Shown here in pieces: positions 33,211 through 44,798 of a DNA stretch of 64,000 nt (the first letter of the stretch is position 1; each line of letters opens with the position of its first letter). Origin of the DNA: Cytospora piceicola (taxonomy: Eukaryota; Ascomycota; Sordariomycetes; Diaporthales; Cytosporaceae); NCBI GenBank assembly GCA_023375675.1, contig JALQBC010000034.1:186001-250000 (forward strand), written 5' to 3'. A program made the translations under genes and the position numbers. The notes under the pieces were generated by a model. The model searched no databases. It saw only the letters and a program-made list of their open reading frames with translations, and was not told where the DNA came from.

Positions 33211-35371
33211 TTTACAGGCTGGTTACAGGACGAAGGGCCATGCACCTTGGAGGTGGGTGTGAAGCATCGAGAGAAGGGGGTGGGTGGTAATGATCCGCCT
33301 GGAACCGGGTTCCATTCCGATCCCTGCCCACGCGTGCTTCGCACGTGGCTATCACATACGACAGATTGACAGGTTTGATCCTTGGTCAGACTGTCAGCGC
33401 AGTCCAACCTCTCACCCAATGGCAACCACCTTTGGCGAACGGCCACGGAAGAGAGGGGGTTGGAAATCCTTTGCTTCCTTCGCAGACTAACCTGTGGAAC
33501 AGGGAATAAACTTCCACCACAATGCATTGACAAACATGGAATTTCACGACGTCTGATCAGCCAACATCCGATCTACGGTATGAGTTGGTTGATCCCCGAA
33601 CCTTAGTCTACATGTACAAACACTAGGCGTTCGAGCTGAAATGTGCCTTCGTTTGTTCTCATTCAGGTCAGTCAGACTGTCAGACCGCATGGTTTTCGAA
33701 AGGATCGGCCATGGCATGGGTCCTGTTTCGCCAATCTCGGCCCATAGAGGCCCGTCGTCGCCAAACCCAAAATCAACAAAATCATCAGCCAGTCAGCAGT
33801 CTGTGCCACGATCCTCTAGATTACGCATTCACCCCACTTCTTTCTAGCGTCAGGCCACTTCGGCCATCTCATGTGGGCTTTGTCGTCCACATGGCCAAGG
33901 AGCAACTAGACTACATGCCGTTGACAAGGCTGCCTCCCAAGAGCAGCTTTTGCATTATCATGGTAAAGCTGTGTCTGACCGGTGCCTGCGACGATACTGT
34001 CACAGCAAATCATCGGTAAATGAGAGAACCAGGCCTAGTCTGACAGGTGAGCGCCGCGCGGGAAGAAGAAGGAAAAAGCTTAGAATGCACGATGCTGTGC
34101 CGCAACAGTGCCTACATGTACGAGCTTAGTGGGACAATGCTGTGAGGATTTCCGGTTGGGGGTAAGCAGGCAGGCAGGAAGCAACTCGCATCTTTGAGAA
34201 GAGACTTGTCTTACCGCTCAGTCCGTCGAAATATACGCCACTTGCCCGCTTTGGCCAAGGTAAGACAAACTTCTCATTTGCCTGTAGGTGGGCAATTCCA
34301 AGCGAGGTTCCATGAATACGCCCATCAGGTTACCCGCATGTGTCAATGTTTGCACGCCTGTGCCCGCGGTATGGCGCAAAACCAACACCCGCTTATCACC
34401 ATCGTGGCTGAACCTTGGATGTTCCCACGTTTGCACGTGAGAAGATGAACCTCGACTCACCTGTCAGTTGAGCCCCGTAAGCTCAGAAGTATCAGCATTC
34501 GGATCTGCAATCTCTCGCCGTGCTCGGAGGGCCTGCCTGTGGACATCCTTCTGGTCCGCCCGTTGCTCCCGTTACCCTTGTCCTACATCAAATCCCAACC
34601 CCTTGGAACAATAATTGGTCTCAGGATTTTCCTCAGGAACAGCCTGCAGGTCTCATGTAGCTTCTTTATTTCTCATTAAACTGTAGTATCACCGGAAACA
34701 GACCAACTGCTCGGATTGCTTTTATGTAACGTCATTTGGTTGGATATTTGTTACCTAGTCTTCAAGGTCACTGAAGGCGGCTACAAAACGCCTCTCGTCC
34801 AGTCTCCATGCTGGTCGGTTCGACTCGCGAGACCAAGCCAACAAATCATCAGTCATGTCTCACAGGTTATTGGAAGTCTCGAATATCACGTGAGGTAACT
34901 ATAGGTTGGTTTGAAAGAGCGGTGTAATATATCATCCATCTTCAGTTGTTATAGACAGGTGTTGGGTGGAAAGGAATCCGGTACGGTTGCGTCAGATGTC
35001 TCAGCTCTAACCCCTTCAGCTCCTGAACCAAGGGAGGACACGAGCCGGGCCGGAGAATTCCATAGTATTTCTCGCTCGTTCCTTCTCCATTTCCTTGCTG
35101 TCTCTATGATGAAAGAGACAGCTAGGAATCCCTGTCTAAACGGCACTGACATTCACTGCCTACACCTAGGTAGATATTTGAGTGCTATTGAAGGGCAATT
35201 GACCAGCCACGCATGCTTGCTTACAATCCAAGAACTCCAAGCTGGGAACTTGAAGATATCTTATGCCCAAGCCCATGTATGGTTCATTTATAATCTCTTC
35301 ATAAGGTGCCTTGTGCTATATAACGAGACAATATAGGCACTAAAGTCATTGCTTAATAGTGTTAGTCTCCC

Positions 35372-35383
35372 TACCCTAGGGTA
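35372..35383. repeat. 12-bp palindrome TACCCTAGGGTA, copy 3
   Basis: Exact copy in the intergenic region downstream of the Cys/His-rich gene at 35717. Confidence 0.9.
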
Positions 35384-35716
35384 GTTGCCTAGCGCCCATG
35401 ACTATTCTTGAAATACGGACTATACATATGTAGTAAAACTTTATCAGATACTATGATTCAAGCATACAATATCACAGTAACTTTCACAATTACTTAGATT
35501 GCCTGAGCAATCAATTATATCACAGACTTAAAGAGTGCCTGATTTCCGAAGTCAAAGAACACAAGACTCCTGTTTCGCCCACGTACTTGCCAGCCATCCT
35601 GCCACCTCTCCTTAGTCTTTCCCATTTAATCCCATTCAAGGTTTTGCAACGATCCTTCTATCATAAACAGCGATATTTGGAGTATAGAATTACATCCGTT
35701 CCTAGGTCTGCTGCGC

Positions 35717-36324
35717 CTATTTCTCCTTGTGCCTTCTCTTCTTGTGGCCGGACGAACTACCTTTGGAACCATAATCCATCTCAATCCATTGATAGTCCTG
35801 ACCAGATCCCCCATGCTTCGAAGATTTGTGGTGTTTGTGTTTCGAAGACCCTCCGTGCTTTGAGGATCCTCCATGACTTGAACTACCCTTATTCGTTGTT
35901 TCTAGGAGAATCTTGTCAGTGAAATTCATTTATACTATCTGAGTGTTCCAGTTGACGGAAATTCGAATTGCAAAGGTAACCCACGGTATGGAGTGCAATT
36001 CCAGCAACAACAATGGTCACACCTGGTGACCTGTTCCATCTGCTGCGTAATTGCGTTCATCTCGGTCCTGGGTCTGTCGAACGTGCACCACCCGACGAAA
36101 TTGGGCCCATTGCTGCATTTGCAACAGGTCCAGCTCCCACCCAGCTCCTCGAAGTAGCATAGCTGGTTGGTACACTTGGAATCGCTGTCTACTGGTGCGG
36201 CGTAAGTGGTGTTGTGACAAGGGGTCGTGGTCCGAGTGGCTCGGTCGAAATGAGCGGCCACGCAGTGGTTGTAAGTCACGGAGGTATGTTGGCATGGATG
36301 CCTCTTGGGGTGTCCAACACACAT
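35717..36324 (-). CDS. Cys/His-rich protein, paralogue 1 of 3 (CxHxCCxxC family), with Lys/His/Ser/Gly tail
   Basis: Exon 1 is 36324-35985 and exon 2 is 35901-35717, giving 174 residues. The 83-bp intron has a GTGGGT donor, a CACTGAC branch site 14 nt before the CTAG acceptor, and keeps phase. Without the splice, exon 1 runs into a short unrelated tail and exon 2 would appear as an orphan ORF. Sequence order: MCVGHPKRHPCQH, a spaced Cys, TTTPCHN, SKCTNQLCYFEELGGSW, WTCCKC, WCTF, then RCDHCCCWNC. The tail is built of SSKHGGS/KHKHHK units ending in GHKKRRHKEK, possibly nuclear-targeting or nucleic-acid binding. No signal peptide. Paralogues lie at 38873 and 40732. A zinc-binding role is inferred from the Cys/His density; no named family recognised. 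Confidence 0.75.
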
Positions 36325-38872
36325 CTTGGTAGATTCAAGTTGCAACGCGGCGAGTTGAATATTGTGGTCTTCGGAGGAAAGTCGTATTCTGTATCTACTA
36401 GTATGACGATAACGATTAGGTTGGAGCTGAGAAGAAATCATGAAAACACCTCCTTTCACATCCTTCTTTATAATACAGCTTCAACGACCTCATCCCACTT
36501 GACCAGTATTCAACTGGCCCATTTTCGAATCTTCTGTAGCCAGCCATATCGACTTTCGTTTAATGAAATCCGATTCAAGTGCCCGAGACCCAAGTCAACC
36601 CCAGAGTCTCATAGCATTGAACTCCTTGGCGTCTAAACTCCTCAACAACGGCTCCGGATAGGTTAATAAGTCTCAGTTCTACGGACCGAAGCAATAATAA
36701 TTGGTTACGTCTCTGATGCCATGCGTCCAGCCAGTAGAGCTCTTCGACGTTTCCTTCTCACAGGAGGAGATCTGCGGCATGGACGAGCGCCGCCGCTCTC
36801 TCCTTGGTTTTTTCCAGAGATAATAGGCGGCACCCGGGGCGCAGAGACATGGGATACGAAAAACTGTCCTCGGATTCTTGTTTCGGGACTGAGCATTTGG
36901 GAAACTGCGGTGAGCAGAAAGGTCGAAAACCCTCCAGCTGCATAGCGTATGAGAATGAGTATGGCGCACGTTATGAGAGGTGGGTTCTCTGATGATTCAC
37001 GCACAGTAACTGTCTTGCAGGCCTGTGGCACGTTGCCTCATCTTGCTCTGTTTCTGATCGGCTCGGAGACAATAAGGAAGCAATGTGCTTGTGTCACGTC
37101 AAATCTCCCCATCGGTGGAAGGGGGAGGGAGTGTCCTCCTCTTCCGGCTCGTGTGTGCGACAACAGGGCGCGATCTTGCAGGCGATCCATGGGATGTCTT
37201 CCTACTTTTTTTCCAGCTTTCCCAGCCATCTTGTACCACCAAATCGGCTCGAGAGGCCCAATCTGCTTGCAGTGCTTACCCGGCAGCCCGGTTCTTAGAG
37301 ATCTTACCGCTTCTCGCTTATCTGGCTTGTGGGTGGGAGGTTCTACTAGTACAAGATCTAATACAGGTCTCTTGCAACCTCATCTGAAACTTTCAAATTC
37401 CAACAGAATCTCGAGACATTCATAGATCCAGAGAAGCGTGTCTCTCAACAGTTATATAAAGCCTTTGTCTCTCCATGGTCGGAAACTCGAGGGTCTGGGC
37501 CCCCGAACGTCGTCGGTGATCTTTGCTTTTTCGGAATGGGGTGACACAGGCGAGAAAGACGGGCTGTTTTCCGACACATTCCGGATGGGCCATGGCCATG
37601 GCCACGGCCACGGCCACGGCCACGGCAACACTGGGGTCCATCCATACCTGCTGGTGGCCGACGGGTCGATGAGGAGACTGAGCTCGAGGCTGATGAGATC
37701 GAAAGACCGGTGAGGGAAGTAGGGTAATGTCCAAGGAAAGACCTAGTTCGACTTCGTTCAAGAATCAAGAAAAAAGAAAAAGAGAGCACTCAGTGCTTAC
37801 AGGGCAGAAATGTGCGTCAAAGTGCCGTTCCAAATTTGGAACAAGAATTACACTTCTGCCGGTTGATGTCAGCGAATAGGTACATACATCAAATCCAGGG
37901 CTGCATGATTTCCCGAGCCTCGAGACTTGATCCTTCTTTTTGTCCCCCTGCAAGCCCGCAGTGCCAGATCTCAGCTTGCATCGTCACATCGTTCCCGCAG
38001 ATCCAATCTGCATCTTGCATATCCAAAGTCAATCACTAATCATTCTTCGGCCAATCGGAATCCCGAGACCGTGTCTCCATGTCCCTCAAGGGCCCAGGCC
38101 CTTGGGATCTTCTGGAGCCGCATTCCAACTTGACTTCACTCTTACAATGCACACTCCCCCCCCCCCTTCTCTCTTCCCTCCCGCTCGAAAAGAGGATTTT
38201 GCACATTTCCGGGGCGGGGACTCCGAATCCCAACTGCCTGTTGTGTTACAGCAGGCGGGAAAAAAGTCCACCCCCCACCCCTCCTGCCCTTCTGTCCCCT
38301 CCTGCCGAGGATGTCACACGTTTTCCAGAATTTCTACACTATCGAGACGCCACTGAGTACCACAGACTTCTTTGGGTTTTTTTCCTTTGGTTTTTTATTT
38401 TCTTGTGTTTTGGTTGTGTTTATTTGAAAAGGATTCTTGCTCAACATTAGGCTCGTTTATGAGCGCTTCTTCTAGCATCGTACGATGATCAGCCCTTTGG
38501 GCATCAAGGCTAACCTGGCCATACCTTATCCCTCGTCCCAATAAAACCTGATACAGACTCCTTGACCAGTCCCTTTATTGCTATTAGTGATTATTAATCA
38601 CCAACATTAAACCAGCACACGTAGGCTTCTACGCTGGTGCCCCGTTATGAGGGTTTCATCATTCCCAATCCGTGCCTCTCATGCCCACGATCCCAATCTT
38701 CCCTTCGAAATTCCCTCCTGGCTAAATAAAACATCAAGGGGAGGAAGAGGGGGCGGGGCTCTTGTTTGAAAATAAACCAGGGGAGGAGGGTTTTTGCCAC
38801 GCTGAAACAGAAAACGCAATGCCGCCTAACCCGGTCACACCTTGGGCAAATGAACATATCCCCCCCATCACA
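36325..38872. other. Intergenic between Cys/His-rich paralogues 1 and 2
   Basis: No supported gene. It contains a GGCCAC hexanucleotide repeat at 37588-37626 and C-rich tracts (38154-38166). A short plus frame over the hexamer gives Gly-His repeats and is judged chance. Confidence 0.5.
37588..37626. repeat. GGCCAY hexanucleotide microsatellite
   Basis: Six tandem GGCCAT/GGCCAC units. Confidence 0.9.
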
Positions 38873-39361
38873 TCACATTAGCCCGGCCGGCGTGCACGTC
38901 TCGCAGCAGATGTGCTCGCACCGCACCTCGTTCCCCTCGATGATCATGACGCAGCCGCACCGCCCCTGCTCGTTCCACCCCTTGCCGCACCAGCAGCAGT
39001 TCCAGCACCGGTTGCGCAGCTCAAAGGGGCACCGCGGCAGCGTGCACTTGGGCAGCAGCGGGCTCGACGCCGCCGCCGACGGGCTCCCGTGGAAGCTGGG
39101 CGGCAGCGGGTACGCGATGGACTGGCTCGTGAGGTTGCGGCACGGCCGGCGCTTGGGCGGCGAGTTGCTCCTGTGCTTGTCCTTGGTGGCCGGCTCGCGG
39201 TGCTTCTTGCCGGCCCCGTGGTCCTTCTTGGACGATGACTTGGACGACTTGGACGAGGAGCTCTTGCCGGACGATGGCTCCGCGAGTGGAGCGTCGGCGC
39301 AGTAGACCGTGTCAGTCCGCGTGTGCTCGCATGGTAAGGTGTAGGTAATCTGGTGACACAT
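38873..39361 (-). CDS. Cys/His-rich protein, paralogue 2 of 3, with Ser/Lys-rich insert
   Basis: A single exon of 162 residues starting MCHQITYTLPCEHTRTDTVY followed by Cys. It has the same frame of motifs as paralogue 1: Met-Cys start, PC-x-H, a third Cys, then RRPCRNL, CTLPRC, CWNCCWC, and near the C-terminus RCEHICCETC. The distinguishing feature is an insert at about residues 30-72 of Ser, Lys, Gly and His (SGKSSSSKSSKSSS...), followed by a basic PPKRR. A W-x-C-C-x-C and a C-x-H-x-C-C-x-x-C are both present. No signal peptide. The ATG at 39361 is the first in frame and matches the Met-Cys start of its relatives. High GC. Function unknown; zinc binding inferred. Confidence 0.78.
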   Translation of the reverse strand: MCHQITYTLPCEHTRTDTVYCADAPLAEPSSGKSSSSKSSKSSSKKDHGAGKKHREPATKDKHRSNSPPKRRPCRNLTSQSIAYPLPPSFHGSPSAAASSPLLPKCTLPRCPFELRNRCWNCCWCGKGWNEQGRCGCVMIIEGNEVRCEHICCETCTPAGLM

Positions 39362-40731
39362 GGTGTCTGAGGGGGGGATGTATGGCTCCGTATGCTTGCC
39401 GGTATGTGGGTCTTGGGGTTGTGTGTACGTGTGTCCGCTGGCGAGTTCCGTCTGATATGCTGGGGGGGATGTTTTGCGTGCAGCGATATCATGGACTATT
39501 TGACAAGATCTGATTGGGGGAGGAGGGGGGGGGGGTGTTTGTTCGAGGGAAGAGATCGGGTTGCCTTAGATGCTTGACTAGATCCTTTGTGCCTGATTTC
39601 CAGCCCGACGGTTGGCGAGATGGTGACTTATATGTACTGATCATTCCAGCGAGCAATTGGAGACTACCCGCTTGATGCTCACACAGAAGGATCTCTCAGC
39701 TGCCACCATGTCATCGCCAAGTCAGCGGCCCGCAATCCGATTATGAGATCTCACAATCCTGACAGGGTGGATGGGTGATTGCCCCAGGGTGATTGACCGG
39801 TCCATACCGAGAGGGCTGACAGGTATACGTGGGGGGGGGGGGGAAGGGGGCGAGGCCTGGGTGGTTTTGGCTCTCTTGTTTCCCAAAGTCGCCGTCCTTG
39901 TTTCGACCATTGGTCCAGGTGATTTGGAATTCTTCTTTTCCCCTTCTTTCCATTGTCGGACACACACAAACACACGCACACATACACACACCAACAACAT
40001 CAACCCGACCGCCTGGGGCGTGATCTCATGCTGCAGGAACTGGTTGCGATGGGGGAAAATATGCGGGTCATCGAGTGATCACCACGGGTGACAGACGCCT
40101 CGCAACAGGGAAAGGCAACCCGCGGTGTTGGATCCGAGTGATTGATGTTGTACAATCAATGTTTTATGTCTTTCTTCTTTCCCTGATCGCCCTGGTGCCT
40201 CGCGGTCTAGCCGTCAACAAAGTGCCAATGGACTCTGACAGCCTCACCGAATAGTCCCAATCGCAAACCCCACCCAGGCCCTCAAGTCAAGCCACTTGGC
40301 TGAAAGCTGTGTTTCCCAGATTGGAATGTGGGAAGACCGGAACTTCTCGAGTGCCACAGGCGCGTGACATTCAGCTGTACCCCCCCTGGGCACCCCCCCT
40401 TTGCCCTTGGGGGCGAGAAGCCCTCCCTTGCACGCCTTGCTTTTTCCTGATCGTAGGGCTCTCGCTTACAGGTCCTCGCAGCCCAATGCCGAAGGGAAAA
40501 GGAATTCGTCGGGAGATCAAGGAAATAACAATAAAACACGCGCGTATTAAGCCCGAGAACCTTCGGCCCGCATCCTTCGGCCCGTATTCGCACAGATTGC
40601 CTCCTTACCCACCCACACCCCGTATCCAATGCCCCCATGCCCCGTACCCTGTACCACGTACCGCCTCACTTAGTGTCGCCTCATCCCTCTCGCTTCTGTC
40701 TCCCGGAACGTACACAAGTCCCGAGGAAAAC
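39362..40731. other. Intergenic between paralogues 2 and 3
   Basis: No gene; G-runs at 39516-39535 and 39831-39842 and an ACACAC run near 39961-39991. Confidence 0.5.
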
Positions 40732-41190
40732 TCATCTAAATCCCTGGCCGCCCCGGGCACGCCGCTGTTGTCCGGTCCCAGAGCCCTCTGCTGCCGCGTG
40801 CGGTGCCGCGTCCGGCTGGCAGTCCTGGCAGCATCGATGATAACAGAGAGCATCCGGGCTCTTCTTCATCGGGTGGTTACAAAACCTGTACGTGTTCCCG
40901 CCCAAGCCACATTGGCAGCAGGCCCAGAGCCCGTTCAGCTCCTCCAGTCGACACTGGCCTAGACTGCACTCCGCGCTGGCTAGGCATCCGCCACTGGCAC
41001 ACGGGTTGTTGAAATCGACGCCTGGGTTACCGTTCTGCTGGTCATAGTACGAGAGACTCTGGCACGGGCTCCACTTCCGGTAAGTCTCATCGAAGGTGGC
41101 GGCTGGGCAGAAGACGTAGTGAAAAGCAAATTCGATGTCGCGGGTGCATGGCGCACTGTGGTGATGGTGCAGGTAATAGTAGGTGCACAT
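40732..41190 (-). CDS. Cys/His-rich protein, paralogue 3 of 3
   Basis: A single exon of 152 residues beginning MCTYYYLHHHHSAPCTRD. Motifs in order: FHYVFC, WSPCQSL, a Tyr/Gln/Asn-rich stretch, NPCASGGCLASAEC, QCRLEELNGLW, WACCQC, FCNHP, and LCYHRCCQDC. The C-terminal ~30 residues are Ala/Gly/Arg/Gln-rich and poorly conserved. Between WxCCxC and CxHxCCxxC the spacing is about 20-25 residues, shorter than in paralogue 1. The ATG at 41190 was chosen over the upstream Met at 41211 because it gives the Met-Cys start common to all three. The C-terminus may be altered by an unseen intron, as in paralogue 1. No signal peptide. Function unknown. Confidence 0.75.
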   Translation of the reverse strand: MCTYYYLHHHHSAPCTRDIEFAFHYVFCPAATFDETYRKWSPCQSLSYYDQQNGNPGVDFNNPCASGGCLASAECSLGQCRLEELNGLWACCQCGLGGNTYRFCNHPMKKSPDALCYHRCCQDCQPDAAPHAAAEGSGTGQQRRARGGQGFR

Positions 41191-41660
41191 TGTCACGGAT
41201 GTCGGGACCACGCTGACAAGAAGACCAGGTGACCACCTGGGTAGAGACTGATCCGGTGATCACTGACGGCATGCGACTAATATTGGTCCTCTTGCCTTCA
41301 GGATGAGGCTTGCAAGTGTCCACGGGTCCTTGGCGTCAGGGCGGTGGTTATGGTCGAAGGACCAACCCTTCAAGCTCCGGGCCGGGAATCTCTTGCCTGT
41401 GGTCTACAGACGATCAAGGTGTGGGGTGGCGCACCAAGGGATGTGGCATGTGGTATGTGGCATGTGGCGAGTGTCTCCGGCGCAGCCAAGGGATTAGTCG
41501 GCGAGCAGGATTCGCATCAATTCGAATGGTGTTGGTTGGTAGAGGGTAGGGATGGGCTTCACCGAGGACCCGGGTCAGGTCAACGTTTTGTCTCCTTGGG
41601 AACAACGAAAGATAGTACAGGTAGCCAAGACGGGAGGATTGTGCAGGATACCTGGGTGCG
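41191..41660. other. Intergenic
   Basis: Upstream region of paralogue 3 with a short ATGTGGCATGTGG-type repetition at 41440-41470. No gene supported. Confidence 0.5.
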
Positions 41661-42123
41661 TCAGCGCTGGTGTTGGATTCCCGCCAGTTTCTGTTGAGGA
41701 AAACAAACGTCTCGAGACGGTAGGAGGTCAAGGTGACATATCACACGCCTGGTCTCGTGATTCATGCGTCCTCGAGCCGCTGAAGATGGGATGATTCCGA
41801 CAACGAGGTCAGAAGAGGGTGTGCGTCCTGGCTCGATATTGTACTTGGCGAAGATCGTGGAGTCGTGGGGAACATGAATCTGAGGGGAATTGTCAGCACT
41901 TGCTCATGGCCTCCTGATAAAGGTTTTGTGTGGTCGTGCCCTTGGTCGAGCCCTCTCGTGATACCTCGTTTGAGAGTCTTTCTCAACTTGCTTTTTGATC
42001 GTACTGGGACTGCTTCCTTGCTCTTGCTGCCGGTGAGCTTACGGTGAACCTGGAGAGGCTCCGTCCCCATTTATACACAATTCCCGGGCCCATGTCAAAG
42101 ACAGATTGTATGTATGCAATCAT
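41661..42123 (-). CDS. Possible small two-exon hypothetical protein (99 residues)
   Basis: Tentative. Exon 1 (42123-42043) encodes MIAYIQSVFDMGPGIVYKWG... and exon 2 (41879-41661) begins IHVPHDSTIFAKYNIEPG. The proposed intron (163 bp) has a GTAAGC donor, a GCTGACAAT branch site and a CCCTCAG acceptor, and keeps phase 0. I recognise no family and there is no paralogue in view. The quality of the splice signals is the only positive evidence; the C-terminal third looks random. It could be chance. Confidence 0.3.
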
Positions 42124-44798
42124 TGAATCATGACCACATTCAATCCCATCGGCAGAGGTGATCCCTCCCCCCCTTCTCCCCATATTTCTTCATGTCGCGG
42201 ATTTCGTTCCGTGGCTGCCAGGTGCTGCGATGAGCACCACAGGGCGCCCTTTTCGCCACTTCCCAACCCATTGGTACCCGTAATTTCGCATCTATTCGCA
42301 ACTGCTGAGGCCTAGTCTCAATAATTGACCGCCACTGTCCGACCAGGAGAGCGATTTGAACCTTCTGCACATGGCTTTCTCGTGGTTCGTCACCCCGAAA
42401 TCGTGGGAGGAATGGATGGAAACGTGGTCTGTGAGTGCCGGAGATCCAGCGTGAGACAGTTGGGAGCCACAGCAGACTGAGACACCACGAGATGTTTTTT
42501 GGGCAGCGAGGTACAGTCCACTTAAGCACCTACTCTGGTGTTTGAGAAACTTGACTCGTCAGTTTTGGGGAGGGGGAAAAATGAGCGCGAATCAGTGTGG
42601 CGGTTTAGGAGGTCAAAATGTCTAGCCCGAAACCCTCTGGATCGAGATATTCGCCATGTTGCAAGGCATTTCGTGGTGTAGACGGCCACCATCCTGTACT
42701 CAGCGCTGCCGGGGGCTCATTCAAATGCTGTAGGGGTGCATGGAGGGCTGAACACGCGATGTGGCTTGTGCCATGTGAGCGCCAGACGCCTCTTCACACC
42801 CTCTGCCGCACCTAGAATCGCAAATTTGTGAAATGAATCCCTAAGAATTCTCGTAGTCCTGATCGATAGATGGTATTGGATATCGCGAAACCTTCTAGAT
42901 GCCTCGAGGAATCGGTCGATTTCCTCATCTCTGCCCCGAAGCAGTTCGGAAAAAGCAACCGATCCGAATGACACGGACGCCAAAAAGCAAGAAAAGTCTC
43001 CTGATGTTTTGGAAGGTGTTCTGAACGTTGGAGTATGATAAACGGTGGCTGATCTTGATACAAACCCGTGTCCGGATCAATATGTAGGCGCAATCTAATA
43101 ATTGGGTTTAGTCAGCCCGGCAATGTGAATTATCGTCCTAGATCATCCTGCAACTCAATCGAGAACTTCGTGTTCGTCGTGGCCGTCTCATCTGAAGAGT
43201 CCTGTCATTATCCCGTGAGTGCGAGCCGATGTCCTATCAACGCCAACGGTTGGACTTGTGTGACATTCCACCGAAGCCACAGAAGTTCCCTCACCTTGCA
43301 CACGCTCTAGACGTTACGCCCCACGAGATTCCCGAAGTGAGGCAGCATTTGTGGATTGGAAAAGCTGTTCGCAGGATTCAGATGTCTCCATGGACGTTGA
43401 GGCCTGCGAGTCGCAACCCTGGAGCTCTTCTCCTCCACTAGCAAGGTCCACGGGTTTCAAGATATGCCGGGCCCCGGGTGCATGCAGCTAGACATCTGTC
43501 GATAAGTGCAGTAGCCCACAGATCGACACCCAAGAAGCAGGAACACACACTATGATCTGACAGGCTAAGGCAGGGGTATCCCATATGACAGACTATTTGG
43601 GAATACGGGGAAGAAGCCTGTCGCTTTTGTCAGGAGATAATGCATGACACTGAGCAGCAGCTGCGGGAAACAAGCACCCTGCGACAAGAAAAGCTCCCGA
43701 TTCTGAATCCTCAGGGGGCCCCATGTTACACAAAAGCTTTTGTTTGGTCCAAGAGGATCCATTGGGAACGTCATTATGCAGAGATCAACGAGACGTCGCT
43801 ACACACCAAGACATCCAGAACGCACGCCTCATCTGCAATAACCTCTGTGCAGCCGGTCCGAGCACCACTGTTGCAGCATAATGATACAAAGTGGGGAATA
43901 TATGCCAGTGCAAGCAGGCCCGTGAGCAGGGCTGTCTGGTACACAGCTGGAGCGCCATTTGGGTATTAAGAATGAAACCAAAGGATGCGATTTGATGATC
44001 TACGGCCCGGCTCAGATTCTAGGGCGGCATGGCTCGTTGGGCTTAGGCAAGCCATTGCCTTGGGCAGTTCCAGGTCTCCGGAAGTACGAGAGCATGCTTA
44101 GATCTGTGGCCGGTCACAATACTGTCATGGTGTTAGATGTTAGTACAGTATACCGATACACTGAGCCGTGTATATCCGTCTTCACGGTTTGATCCCCTGT
44201 CTCAAACAAACGGGTAATTATATTACGAGCAGGCACCGGGGTGTTGTCAGCCCTACTTTGTAAAGCAGGGGAATTTGAATATTACTTTTTCTTGCCATAC
44301 TCGGGGTATCTATGGTATGCTGTATGAGATGCAAGTAAGCATGCCGATCAATAAGGCATTTTGGGTCACGAGAAATAAACAGTGCGGAAGGTCAAACCAA
44401 AGGTTGCACACGGGCACAAAAGAAGATGAGTTGGACGTGCTTCGTGTTATACACTCAGCACTCATAGTAGTAACGAGCTCAATCAGCATTTGACAATAAG
44501 TAATTAGTTCAACCTAGGGAGTGTGGGCTGTGCTGGACCATATTTATGAAATGTCAGACTAATATCAATCATTCAATCCAGCCACCTCCAACCACCACGG
44601 AATGCATCCTACTTTCTCTGACCCCCCTCTTCTGTACTTCTTATCACTCCCCTCCTCACCGCATCTTATTATTCCAGTCTCTTCTCAGAAGTCCACAGTT
44701 ACGCATAAAGGTCACAATTCCATGTCCCGGAGCAAAGTCCCATGCCGATTTCGAGAAGCTACTTACCAGTGGCTATCATCCTCCATATCTTAATCCTC
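42124..44798. other. Intergenic
   Basis: 2.7 kb with only short frames and no recognisable domain on either strand. Confidence 0.5.

Larger units (their letters stand above)
31016..35716. other. 4.7-kb gene-free region with palindromic CCTAGG-rich DNA
   Basis: No credible gene on either strand. It holds GGGAAT repeats near 31751-31780, clusters of TACCTAGGTA and GGTACC words near 31825-31890 and 32840-32882, a CA/CAAA microsatellite and a TACCCTAGGGTA copy. It is the largest gene-poor gap in the window. Confidence 0.5.

Noticed and set aside
33099..33533. 144-residue minus frame
   Set aside because: Crosses the CA microsatellite (Cys-Val runs) and has no family or signal.
34811..34832. GGTTCGACTC word like a tRNA B box
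   Set aside because: No matching A box or cloverleaf upstream.
37438..37713. 91-residue plus frame with a Gly-His run
   Set aside because: Explained by the GGCCAC microsatellite; rest of the frame looks random.
38944..39492. 182-residue minus frame
   Set aside because: Offset frame of Cys/His-rich paralogue 2; Arg/Ser/Thr-rich without motifs.
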